From a virus, in IMG/VR virus record IMGVR_UViG_3300048032_000088, positions 1-20,835 of that record: 20,835 nt of DNA; one strand, written 5' to 3'. Made by a program: the position numbers and the translations under genes. Within the stretch, counting starts at the first letter, position 1. The number at the start of each line of letters is the position of its first letter. The notes under the pieces were generated by a model. That model was not told where the DNA came from. It saw nothing but the letters and a program-made list of their open reading frames with translations, and made no database searches. Below, piece after piece: positions 1-6,874 of the stretch.

Positions 1-78
1 CGCTCTGCAAGTCGCGTCCGATCCTGTGCGTTTTCACGAAATTCTGCGAATAAACTTTTTTAAATAAGAATAAGAAAA
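1..78. other. Leader before terminase small subunit
   Basis: These bases precede the first complete gene. All three forward frames close within them (stops at 61-63, 65-67 and 51-53), so at most the tail end of an upstream gene is present and I cannot say which frame would be real. The last 25 bases are very AT-rich and end in a purine-rich run of AAG and AAA units before the ATG at 79, with no clear Shine-Dalgarno core. In lambda-like phages the cohesive-end site lies just before the small terminase gene, but nothing here identifies one. Confidence 0.4.
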
Positions 79-579
79 ATGAAAAAAGCTAAGACGTGGA
101 AAGAGATCGCGGAGAAGATAGGAGTAACTCCTGAGACTCTCTCTAGATGGAGGAAGGATAACGACGATACTCCGAAGACCAAGGATCTCGAAGCTTGGCA
201 ACTCTGGACCGCTTCGAGAGCGAACGCTCAGGAGCAAGGAGCAGGACGTATCGCGATCGACGGAAGAGAATATACAGCTGCGGATATCGCGGATCTAAAA
301 GCGAAGCTTATCGCTGCACAGGAGCGAAGAGAGAACGCTATGGCTCAGATTCGAGAGCTAGAGTTACAGCAGAAGAGAGATAACTTAATCCCAGAGTCGG
401 AAGCTACGGAGAAGTTAATAAAGCTACTAACTCCGCTAAGGAGACTAATCGACGCGCTTCCTAGACAAGTAGCCGCGCAGGCTAATCCTTCTAATCCGAA
501 TATAGCAGAGCTAGCTATTCGTAACGGAATTGACGAAAGAATCTTTAGCGAGATAGAAAAATTATTTCCTGACGGGTAG
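79..579 (+). CDS. terS: Terminase small subunit (Nu1-like)
   Basis: 166 residues. A helix-turn-helix lies near residues 7-27 (WKEIAEKIGVTPETLSRWRK), the typical DNA-recognition end of small terminase subunits. A helical, charged stretch (about 65-105) suits oligomerisation, and a C-terminal helical part (about 108-164) resembles the region of Nu1-type proteins that meets the large subunit. The family recognises the packaging site on concatemeric phage DNA and hands it to the large subunit. Position supports this: it is the first gene, with the large terminase one gene downstream. The start at 79 is the first ATG and gives a complete helix-turn-helix. Its stop codon lies in the left arm of an inverted repeat (566-640), so its 3' end may be folded in the transcript. 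Identification rests on the domain and the order; I could not compare sequences. Confidence 0.8.
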   Translation: MKKAKTWKEIAEKIGVTPETLSRWRKDNDDTPKTKDLEAWQLWTASRANAQEQGAGRIAIDGREYTAADIADLKAKLIAAQERRENAMAQIRELELQQKRDNLIPESEATEKLIKLLTPLRRLIDALPRQVAAQANPSNPNIAELAIRNGIDERIFSEIEKLFPDG

Positions 580-640
580 TCTCGCTATTAAGATGCTAGT
601 CGGTTTAGTCGTGTTTGCCGTTACTACCACCCGTCAGGAA
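566..640 (+). repeat. 12-bp inverted repeat spanning the terS stop codon
   Basis: TTCCTGACGGGT (566-577) is matched perfectly by its reverse complement ACCCGTCAGGAA (629-640), with 51 bases between. Pairing can continue inward, AGT at 578-580 with ACT at 623-625, if three bases bulge out. A smaller hairpin is possible inside (CGGT 601-604 with GCCG 617-620). The left arm contains the terS stop codon. No T-run follows, so it is not a simple intrinsic terminator. It could be an RNA structure that tunes terS or the next gene, a processing site, or a DNA site used in packaging; I infer none of these firmly. Confidence 0.6.
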
Positions 641-652
641 TCTATTAACTAG
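593..652 (+). CDS. Possible 19-residue hydrophobic micro-ORF
   Basis: ATG at 593 opens a 19-codon frame ending TAG at 650-652. The product would be MLVGLVVFAVTTTRQESIN, a short hydrophobic run followed by a polar tail. It lies entirely in the gap between terS and the next gene and uses the right arm of the inverted repeat. There is no good ribosome binding site, and its codons (GGT, GTG, GCC) are unlike the neighbouring genes. It may simply be a chance reading of a structured RNA region. Confidence 0.15.
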   Translation: MLVGLVVFAVTTTRQESIN

Positions 653-664
653 AAGATCCTTTAT

Positions 665-1429
665 ATGAAGACTCAGATGAAGATAAACTCCGACGGATTT
701 AATCAGATGATGAGAGTCCTCGAAAAGAAGACAGGAGCTAGTTACGAGAAAGTCCTAAAAGGAATTACGGGCGAAGTCGTAACTCTAGCAGCTAGGAAGA
801 CTGGGAAGAGTAAGGCCAAACTTATTAAGGAATCCGTAGAAGCGTCTCTCGCGACTAAGTTCGTATCGAGCGCAGGCGATAAGATCCGAAAGGCTAAGGA
901 CGGATCTTTAATATATCGAGCGAACGGATGGAAGGGCGGACGATGGATAAGACTTAGGAGAGACTATAAGTTATCTCCTATAGGTAAGAAGAATCCTGCT
1001 GGTCAGACTCTAGATTCTAAAACTCAGTCTAGAGCTAATCGCGCTCTAGGTGAGTTAAGAAAGCTACAGTCTAAGATCCTAAAGATGAAGAAGGAGCGGA
1101 TCGCTTCCTCTCAAGGGTCTTTTCTACTAATGCTAAAGAAGCTCCGTATTCCGATCACTTCTTCGAGAGGACTAGGCCAAGCTATAAAAGCTACGATTAC
1201 GAAAGGACATAGGCGCGCGATCGGAGCTAAGTTCTTAAAGAGAAAATTATTCGCTACTATAATTCTAAGGAGTAAATCTATATCGGCTCTTAATCCTAAC
1301 TCTAAAGGATTTGTCGCTTTTAAAATGGCTATTAACGGAAAAGTTAAAGAGTTCGAGAATGCTTCTAAGAAAGACTTAAAGGGCTACGTTAAAAAGTTCG
1401 CAACACGACATGGCTTCACTTCTAGATAG
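665..1429 (+). CDS. Basic protein of unknown function between terminase subunits
   Basis: 254 residues, very rich in Lys and Arg along its whole length. The N-terminus (DGFNQMMRVLEKKTGASYEK, residues 11-30) is helical and resembles in style the openings of gp10-type tail-completion proteins and of lambda minor tail protein Z, which are also basic. There is a helical Lys-rich centre (about 125-145, LRKLQSKILKMKKER) and a mixed C-terminal part. No signal peptide or membrane segment. Its stop overlaps the large terminase start by 20 bases, so the two are translationally linked. A tail-completion protein between terminase subunits would be unusual; a DNA-binding packaging accessory is an alternative that fits the place and charge. 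I do not recognise the family. Confidence 0.6.
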   Translation: MKTQMKINSDGFNQMMRVLEKKTGASYEKVLKGITGEVVTLAARKTGKSKAKLIKESVEASLATKFVSSAGDKIRKAKDGSLIYRANGWKGGRWIRLRRDYKLSPIGKKNPAGQTLDSKTQSRANRALGELRKLQSKILKMKKERIASSQGSFLLMLKKLRIPITSSRGLGQAIKATITKGHRRAIGAKFLKRKLFATIILRSKSISALNPNSKGFVAFKMAINGKVKEFENASKKDLKGYVKKFATRHGFTSR

Positions 1430-3233
1430 AGAGCTAAAGAAACTATTCTCCGCTCGCTTGCTTCTTCCTCCAGTCGATTGGGCGTTCGATAATTGTGTTC
1501 TTCGAGATAACGTATCGGAGCTTCCAGGCTCTCTAAAAGTTTTTCCTTACGCGGAGTCTCCGTTAAACGATCTAGTAGATCCGACTATTAACAAGGTTAC
1601 GCTCTGCTGGGGATCGCAATCGAGTAAGACTACGACGATGTATGCGGGGATCGCTTATCTTCTTAGCGAGTTTCCTAAAGATACGTTATGGATTATGCCT
1701 AGCGCGGAGAACGCTCGTAACTTTTCGAAAGGACGTTGGCTTCCGTTTATCGACGACTGTAAGCCCTTGAAAGAGCAGTGTCCTATAAGCGCGGCATCTG
1801 GGAGAGTAGACTCCGATAAGATTACTAACATGCGTCAGGAGTTCTTATCTTGCACGCTTACGTTCGCGGGCGCAGGATCGGAGAATAACGTAAAGTCCGC
1901 TCCTGTTGCTTATCTAGTCCTCGACGAGATCGACGAGATCGATCCAGATATCCGTCTCGCCGCGCTAGAGCGGATTAAAGGACGACGCGAGTATAAGATT
2001 ATCCAGACAAGCACTCCGAAGGACGAGGCAGGAGGCATCTGGGAAGAGTATCTCTACGGAGACCAGAGGAAGTATTTCGTGCCCTGCCCACATTGCGGAG
2101 ATTCTATAGAGTTTACTTGGCGCCAGAAAGATAAGGACGGAAACTTACGTTACTCGATAGCTTTCGACGAGGACGCTAAACTCGAAGACGGAAGCTACGA
2201 CTTCCATAAGATCTACGCTTCCGCTCGATATCAGTGTCCAAGTTGCGACGGAGAGATCCTCGACGCGCATAAGCCGACTATGGTTAAGGAAGGAGAATGG
2301 AGATCGACGAATCCTAACGCTCCTATCGGACATAGGAGTTATCATCTTAATTCTCTCTACGCGCCCGCTATGACTTTCGGAGCTTTAATGGTTAATTGGT
2401 TACAAGTAAGTCACTCGTCTCACGGACTAAGGAAGTTCGTTCAGGGCAACTTAGCGGAGCCATGGCGAGAGGACTGGGCTAACCAAGACCAAGCGGACGC
2501 GAACGAACTCGAACTCGATTATGAGCGCGGAGATCTTCGCGGAGAGTTTCGCGTAATGGGAGTCGATACGCAGACGGACTCTTACTGGTATATCGTTCGA
2601 GGATTCGATCGAGACGGAAATAGTTATCTCGTAGACTTCGGACAGGTTGCTTCGTTCTCCGAATTAGATCTTATATACGATCAGCATAAATGTCATTCCG
2701 CTATAATCGACTGCGCGGGCGATAGAACTTCCGAAGTCTACGAAGAAGTCTTCCGTCGTCGCTCTAAATGGTTCGGATCGAGAGGCTGGGCTAACTTGCA
2801 AGGCGAGCAACCCTATAGGCTACAAATGAAAGATCCTTTTACGGGAGACGCGAAAGGACGAGCGGGACGATCTAAGATCCGCTATCTTCACGTTAATAAG
2901 AAGATCTACGAAGAGGATCTCGCTCGATTACGATCGAGACAGATCTCGGGCTTCTATACTTTTACGGATACTCCGTCGGTCTACTACGATCAGCTCTTCT
3001 CTACTTACTGGACTAAGGAGACGGATCGGAGCGGACATATTAAAGTAGTTAAGAAGCTAAAGCGGAGCAAAGGGGACCACTTGTGGGACTGCGAGATCCT
3101 CGCTCGCGCTCTTTCGAAGTTTATCGGAATCGCTAGAATCGATCGAGATACCGCTATAGCGGACGCGGAAGAGCGTAGACCTAGGAAGAATCCTGCTTCT
3201 AGGACTAGAAGCGCGACTAGTTTCTGGGGATAA
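1410..3233 (+). CDS. terL: Terminase large subunit, GpA family
   Basis: 607 residues, close to the 600-650 usual for lambda gpA-type proteins. The N-terminal ATPase has a Walker-A-like loop CWGSQSSKT (66-74), a hydrophobic Walker B strand ending in acidic residues AYLVLDEIDEID (167-178) and a coupling motif TSTP (200-203). Two Cys pairs, CPHC (226-229) and CPSC (276-279), form the zinc-ribbon insertion seen in this family. The C-terminal nuclease has the expected acidic residues: D386 in GVDTQTD, D434 in IIDCAGD and D560 in LWDCE. The enzyme pumps DNA into the prohead through the portal and cuts genome units. It starts inside the end of the preceding gene without a Shine-Dalgarno sequence. 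Assignment is firm. Confidence 0.93.
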   Translation: MASLLDRELKKLFSARLLLPPVDWAFDNCVLRDNVSELPGSLKVFPYAESPLNDLVDPTINKVTLCWGSQSSKTTTMYAGIAYLLSEFPKDTLWIMPSAENARNFSKGRWLPFIDDCKPLKEQCPISAASGRVDSDKITNMRQEFLSCTLTFAGAGSENNVKSAPVAYLVLDEIDEIDPDIRLAALERIKGRREYKIIQTSTPKDEAGGIWEEYLYGDQRKYFVPCPHCGDSIEFTWRQKDKDGNLRYSIAFDEDAKLEDGSYDFHKIYASARYQCPSCDGEILDAHKPTMVKEGEWRSTNPNAPIGHRSYHLNSLYAPAMTFGALMVNWLQVSHSSHGLRKFVQGNLAEPWREDWANQDQADANELELDYERGDLRGEFRVMGVDTQTDSYWYIVRGFDRDGNSYLVDFGQVASFSELDLIYDQHKCHSAIIDCAGDRTSEVYEEVFRRRSKWFGSRGWANLQGEQPYRLQMKDPFTGDAKGRAGRSKIRYLHVNKKIYEEDLARLRSRQISGFYTFTDTPSVYYDQLFSTYWTKETDRSGHIKVVKKLKRSKGDHLWDCEILARALSKFIGIARIDRDTAIADAEERRPRKNPASRTRSATSFWG

Positions 3234-3261
3234 TAATCTGAGAATAACAGGGGAATTAGCC

Positions 3262-3266
3262 TTGAC
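3262..3266 (+). promoter_or_regulatory. TTGAC start-associated motif before small ORF
   Basis: TTGAC begins 17 bases before a GTG at 3279. Unlike the other copies it is followed by a purine run GGAGGAGGAG that could serve as a Shine-Dalgarno sequence, so this copy is less clear-cut. Confidence 0.4.
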
Positions 3267-3278
3267 GGAGGAGGAGTC

Positions 3279-3350
3279 GTGTCCGAATATAGCAATATCG
3301 AGGCGCTACTCGACTCGAACTATAACCTAAAAAATACGAAAAATGAATAA
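3279..3350 (+). CDS. Possible 23-residue small protein
   Basis: GTG at 3279 opens a 23-codon frame (begins MSEYSNIEALLDSNYNL) that ends TAA at 3348-3350, overlapping the first 8 bases of the next gene. It is preceded by both a TTGAC element (3262) and a strong GGAGGAGG-type ribosome binding site, the best Shine-Dalgarno sequence in the window, and occupies the only gap after the large terminase. The product is acidic and polar with no recognisable domain. It might be a leader peptide whose translation couples to the next gene. Confidence 0.35.
   Translation: MSEYSNIEALLDSNYNLKNTKNE
3324..3342 (+). promoter_or_regulatory. Shared start-proximal element AACCTA..AATACGA (copy 1)
   Basis: AACCTA (3324-3329) followed by AATACGA (3333-3339), three bases before the ATG at 3343. 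The same two words occur in the same order before the ATG at 3916, and AATACGA alone directly before the ATG at 4948. The repeat suggests a promoter whose transcript has a very short leader, or a translation start signal. Not a family I recognise. Confidence 0.4.
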
Positions 3351-3855
3351 CTCAAACGAACTCCGCTCTTCACTCGAAACACTACGCCCTTCTCTAGAAG
3401 AGCACTATACCGAGTATTACTCAAATCTAGTTACTCGTCTTCTAGGAGATAACGGAATCGTAGATTCTCGCGAAGTTATCTACTACGACGTAAATTTGAT
3501 CTACTCGATGACTAAGAAATTAGACGAGAATAATAGCAGGATGTCCGCTCCTAGAGAACTTAATGTAGAGCGCATCGAGCGCGGAGCTTCTTCTTACGCT
3601 AGTAACGTAATCGAAAGCTTCGTCGCTAAGATCGATTCTAAGCTAGGAGCTTTAGAAAGCTCTAAAGTAATCTCTGGTCGCGGAGACTTCGAGTTCTTCG
3701 TAGAAGGAGTTAAGGACGGAAAGAACGTAAGCATTAAGCAAACTCTAAGACAGAACTGGTCTTCACAAGGACGCCCTTTCGATCAGTTCCCAGCACTTTG
3801 CTACATCGACGGAAAGAGAATCAAAGCTTCCGAATTTAAGAAGCTCTTCGCCTAA
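3343..3855 (+). CDS. Conserved-looking phage protein of unknown function (cassette gene 1)
   Basis: 170 residues, mainly helical in the first 110 (SLETLRPSLEEHYTEYYSN near residues 10-28) and with a compact C-terminal part about 113-170 that alternates strands and turns and ends IDGKRIKASEFKKLFA. No signal peptide, membrane segment or Cys pairs. It is followed by its own strong terminator (3864-3894) and preceded by the AACCTA..AATACGA element, so it appears to be transcribed independently of the morphogenesis genes. Arg codons are mostly CGC and CGT, like the capsid gene and the next gene, suggesting strong expression. I do not recognise the family; the setting suggests a cargo or early gene and not a virion part. 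Confidence 0.7.
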   Translation: MNNSNELRSSLETLRPSLEEHYTEYYSNLVTRLLGDNGIVDSREVIYYDVNLIYSMTKKLDENNSRMSAPRELNVERIERGASSYASNVIESFVAKIDSKLGALESSKVISGRGDFEFFVEGVKDGKNVSIKQTLRQNWSSQGRPFDQFPALCYIDGKRIKASEFKKLFA

Positions 3856-3863
3856 CCTTAATC

Positions 3864-3894
3864 CTCCTCGCTCTTCGGAGCGGGGAGATTTTTT
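3864..3894 (+). terminator. Intrinsic terminator after cassette gene 1
   Basis: A 10-bp stem (3864-3873 with 3878-3887, one G-T pair) is capped by a TTCG tetraloop closed by C-G, the most stable tetraloop class, and followed by six T (3889-3894). It isolates the gene at 3343 from the one at 3916. Confidence 0.9.
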
Positions 3895-3915
3895 AACCTA
3901 TATAAAATACGACCA
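3895..3915 (+). promoter_or_regulatory. Shared start-proximal element AACCTA..AATACGA (copy 2)
   Basis: AACCTA (3895-3900) directly follows the T-run of the terminator, and AATACGA (3906-3912) lies three bases before the ATG at 3916. Since transcription should end just upstream, a promoter must lie here or inside the preceding gene; TATAAAAT at 3901-3908 could act as a -10 box. Confidence 0.5.
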
Positions 3916-4860
3916 ATGATTACTAATAATATTAAAATTAAAACTCCTCGCGAATCCTTCCTCGCTAATACGGATATCGATACTCTATTCGATGTAGACG
4001 GATGCGAGATTACTCCTGCTAAAGATGCGATCTCCTTCGTTACTTCTCCTACGGGTATAGTAACTTGGACAGAAGCGACTACTTGCTCTCGCTGCGGAGG
4101 ATCTGGTCTATGGCGCGGAGGATACGGAGGAATCGTTATTAACGGAACTTGCTACGGATGCGACGGAAGCGGACACGGACGCGACGCTAGAGTTAAAGGA
4201 TACTCTAAGGACGCTTACGCTCGTTACGCGAAACGTAAGGAAGCTAATCTAGCTCGTAAGAATCTAAAGATCGAGCGCGAGACTAAGGAGCGTCTAGATA
4301 ACTTCCGCGAGGAACTCGACGCTCTAGAGGAGCTAGGAACAGCTCTTCTTCCTATCCTTAGTCGAGCTTACGTTAAGTCTAATAGTCAATCTAACGACGA
4401 CTGGAGCTTCGTAGATAAAGTAGCTAACACGCTTCTAGTAGTTCCTAATCGCGACTACTCTATTCGTCTCGAAGCGAGCGATCTAATACTTCGCTCTCGC
4501 GAGGAACTCTCTAGAGGTTGGATCGTTAAGTCTCCTAAGACTATCGACGCTCTCCGTAATATGTTAGCTCGTAAGATCGAGCAGGATAAGGAGAACGAGT
4601 CTATTCCTAACTGGACCGTCGAAGGACGTCAGGAGATCGAAGGAGAGATCCTCTCTACTAAAGTAGTCGAGAACGACTACGGAGTATCGGAGAAGATGCT
4701 CCTTAAACTTAGCGACGGGCGCAAATGCTGGGGAACAGTTCCTTCTAAATTAGACAAGTTTGACAAAGGAGATATCGTATCTATCAAAGCTACTATATCG
4801 ATCTCTAGAGACGATAAGACTTTCGCTTTCTTTAAGAGACCAAGTCTCTCGAAGTCGTAG
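3916..4860 (+). CDS. Zinc-ribbon and OB-like protein of unknown function (cassette gene 2)
   Basis: 314 residues in three parts. A DnaJ-style zinc motif uses C57, C60, C79 and C82, each pair within a Gly-rich CxxCxGSG frame. A charged, probably coiled helix covers about 95-145. A C-terminal beta-rich module (about 228-314) contains GEILSTKVVENDYGVSEKML, then CWGTVPSKL and FAFFKRPS. I recall this zinc plus C-terminal pattern as a widespread family in phages and Actinobacteria; the last module looks like an OB fold, which would suggest nucleic acid binding, but no function is known to me. The gene is bracketed by terminators at 3864-3894 and 4882-4918 and uses mainly CGC and CGT for Arg, like highly expressed genes. 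It is probably a separately expressed cargo gene. Confidence 0.75.
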   Translation: MITNNIKIKTPRESFLANTDIDTLFDVDGCEITPAKDAISFVTSPTGIVTWTEATTCSRCGGSGLWRGGYGGIVINGTCYGCDGSGHGRDARVKGYSKDAYARYAKRKEANLARKNLKIERETKERLDNFREELDALEELGTALLPILSRAYVKSNSQSNDDWSFVDKVANTLLVVPNRDYSIRLEASDLILRSREELSRGWIVKSPKTIDALRNMLARKIEQDKENESIPNWTVEGRQEIEGEILSTKVVENDYGVSEKMLLKLSDGRKCWGTVPSKLDKFDKGDIVSIKATISISRDDKTFAFFKRPSLSKS

Positions 4861-4881
4861 TAACATAGGATATAGTAACGG

Positions 4882-4918
4882 AAGCTCCTCTCGTCGTCGT
4901 ATTCGAGAGGAGCTTTTT
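4882..4918 (+). terminator. Intrinsic terminator after cassette gene 2
   Basis: A perfect 12-bp stem (4882-4893 with 4904-4915) encloses a 10-base loop and runs into TTTTT (4914-4918). It ends the cassette and separates it from the head operon. Confidence 0.9.
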
Positions 4919-4925
4919 CGTGTAA

Positions 4926-4931
4926 TTGACA
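4926..4931 (+). promoter_or_regulatory. AATTGACA start-associated motif before gpW-like gene
   Basis: TTGACA lies 22 bases before the ATG at 4948, just after the terminator. As a -35 box its -10 partner would fall on the start codon, so a sigma-70 role would require transcription to begin inside the gene. AATACGA (4941-4947) abuts the ATG. Confidence 0.5.
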
Positions 4932-4947
4932 TCGAGACGGAATACGA

Positions 4948-5190
4948 ATGGCCGCCACTACTTCTACAGCTCAGCTTATCGTTATAAGAGATAAGCTCCT
5001 TCTCGCTCTTAGCAAACTAGCAGAGGATGGAATTACGTCCTATAGTATAGGAGATCAGACGTTCTCTCTAGCGGACGTAGGAGATCTCCTTACGCAAGTA
5101 GAGCGACTAGATAAGCTAATAGCTCTAAAGGATCGGACGCTAGGCGGACGAGGACGGAATCGTATTACTTTAGAAAACTATAATGGCTAA
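4948..5190 (+). CDS. gpW-like head-tail joining protein
   Basis: 80 residues, close to the 68 of lambda gpW. The pattern is the same: a helix (about 8-28, LIVIRDKLLLALSKLAEDG), a short beta hairpin (about 31-40, SYSIGDQTFSL), a second helix (42-63, DVGDLLTQVERLDKLIALKD) and a basic tail. gpW-type proteins sit in the connector below the portal, where they close the packaged head and build the tail attachment surface. The gene lies immediately before the portal and overlaps it by 8 bases, just as W precedes B in lambda. Size, pattern and order together make this a good call. Confidence 0.75.
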   Translation: MAATTSTAQLIVIRDKLLLALSKLAEDGITSYSIGDQTFSLADVGDLLTQVERLDKLIALKDRTLGGRGRNRITLENYNG

Positions 5191-6874
5191 GAATAATAAA
5201 AAACCCACGCGCATAGGATTCGCTACGAAGCAATTTTTAAAAGCTTTTAGAGGATACGATGCTGTAAAGAATACTCGTTATCGCGCTCGTCGCGGAACGA
5301 ATCCGATCCGATCCGAAGAGATCGAGTTATCTAACTACGATCGTAATCAGCTCGTCTCTACTTGCTTAGAGTTCCGTCGAAATAATCCAGTCGTCGCGTC
5401 TCTATCGAGACTTCGGAAAGCGGATATCGTAGGACGAGGAATTATTCCTCAGCCGACTACTGGAGACGCGGATACAGACGCTAAGATTATAGAAGCGTGG
5501 AATAAGTTTTCTGAGAATCCTGAAGTAACTGGTATGCTCGATATGCGAGAGCTTCAACATCAGATGATCGACTCGCTCCTTTATTACGGAGACTGCGGAA
5601 TAATCGTAGGCAAGGATCAGCTACAATTTATAGACGGATCTAGAATCGGAAATCCTAACGGAGAAACTACTTCGGACGAGGACTCTAGCTTCCAGAACGG
5701 AGTAGAAGTAGATAAGATGGGTAAGCCCGTCTCTTACGCTGTAGGCAATCGAGTATCTGGGACTCTTAAAGATACTAAGCTAATCCCAGCGAGAGACTTT
5801 ATTCCGTTCCTAAAAAGAATCCGTCCTAATCAATATCGAGGAATCCCAGAGCTAGCTCCTGTAATCAATACCCTACAGGACTGCGACGAATACGATCGCG
5901 TCGAGATGATGGCCGCTAAAGTTAGCGCGTCTCTAGCGGTTGCTGTTAAGCGCGAGAACTCCTACGAGTTCGAACTACAGAATCGACTAGACGGAAGCGA
6001 GCAGGACGCTCTAGGCAATCTCGAAGAGTTCCAGCCTGGAAGATTCCACTATCTAGAACCTGGGGAAGACATAAGCGTTATCGGAGCGAACGGAAGACCG
6101 AACGTAGATGGTATCCAGTGGGTAAGTTATTTACTTAGAAAAGTAGGAAGCGCGGTAGGCATTCCGCTAGAGTTCCTTCTTATGGAGATCGGAGGAAGTT
6201 CTTTCTCCGCTTCTCAAGGCGTCGTTTTACAATATCAGCAAACAGTAGAGAACTATCAGACGGATCTTATTCGAGTAATGTCTCGACTCTATCGACGTTG
6301 GTTATCTCAGCAAATCGCTACTGATAAGTTCGATGTCTCTAACGCGAGTAATCCTTTCGGAGTCCGTTGGCAGCGTCCTGCTTTCCGTTGGATAAACAGG
6401 GCAGCGCAAGTTAAAGCGGATATGGATTACTTTAGAGCCGGCGCCATGTCGCTAGACGATATAACAGCTCCGTTCGGATATACAGCGGAGGACGTTATGA
6501 TTCGGAAGGCTCAGAATATAAGCCAAGCTAAGAAGATAGCGAAGGACTTTAATCTAGGATCTTGGTATGATCTAGTAAACTTCTATAATACTAGCGCGAG
6601 CGCGAACTTCTCCGATCTAACTACTCAGGAGCAGTTCAAGGCTCAGAGAGAGGACGCGGAAGAGAACGAAGTAGTTAGCGAGCCTCTTATTACTAAGATC
6701 GGAGCCGGAGGCGTAACTGCTATAGCGGAACTTATTAAAAATCTAGGAGAAGGACTTATCTCTTCTAGCCAAGTTATTAACATCTTAGTCTCCGTATTCG
6801 GATTATCCGAAGTAGAGGCTAAGAAGATCGCAGAATCGAACGTAATTCCGAAGCCCGTAGAGAATGAAGTCTAA
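5183..6874 (+). CDS. Portal protein, lambda type
   Basis: 563 residues, slightly longer than lambda gpB (533). Family landmarks are clear: residues 52-87 (NQLVSTCLEFRRNNPVVASL followed by DIVGRGI), the YYGDCGI strand-turn (134-140), NQYRGIPELAPVINTL (216-231) leading into a long helix, and VGSAVGIPLEFLLMEIGGSS (321-340) followed by the stem helices to about 375. The portal dodecamer forms the DNA entry channel, docks the terminase, and nucleates head assembly. Residues about 480-563 form an extension with a Gly-rich helical hairpin (KIGAGGVTAIAELIKNLGEG) not needed for the family fold. Its end overlaps the next gene by 11 bases. Confidence 0.92.
   Translation: MAKNNKKPTRIGFATKQFLKAFRGYDAVKNTRYRARRGTNPIRSEEIELSNYDRNQLVSTCLEFRRNNPVVASLSRLRKADIVGRGIIPQPTTGDADTDAKIIEAWNKFSENPEVTGMLDMRELQHQMIDSLLYYGDCGIIVGKDQLQFIDGSRIGNPNGETTSDEDSSFQNGVEVDKMGKPVSYAVGNRVSGTLKDTKLIPARDFIPFLKRIRPNQYRGIPELAPVINTLQDCDEYDRVEMMAAKVSASLAVAVKRENSYEFELQNRLDGSEQDALGNLEEFQPGRFHYLEPGEDISVIGANGRPNVDGIQWVSYLLRKVGSAVGIPLEFLLMEIGGSSFSASQGVVLQYQQTVENYQTDLIRVMSRLYRRWLSQQIATDKFDVSNASNPFGVRWQRPAFRWINRAAQVKADMDYFRAGAMSLDDITAPFGYTAEDVMIRKAQNISQAKKIAKDFNLGSWYDLVNFYNTSASANFSDLTTQEQFKAQREDAEENEVVSEPLITKIGAGGVTAIAELIKNLGEGLISSSQVINILVSVFGLSEVEAKKIAESNVIPKPVENEV

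Noticed and set aside
530-534. TTGAC inside terS as another internal start marker
   Set aside because: No ATG, GTG or TTG lies at a matching distance in any useful frame before the terS stop.
1921-1950. Short tandem repeat GACGAGATC in the large terminase
   Set aside because: It codes the acidic Walker B run DEIDEID and needs no other explanation.
4926-4948. TTGACA as an ordinary sigma-70 -35 box for the head operon
   Set aside because: A 17-base spacer puts the -10 hexamer on the start codon; the same problem applies at 7756, 8326 and 19732. Kept only as an unexplained start-associated motif.
4760-4987. + frame running across the terminator and into the gpW-like gene
   Set aside because: It would translate through a strong terminator hairpin and overlap two better genes in other frames.
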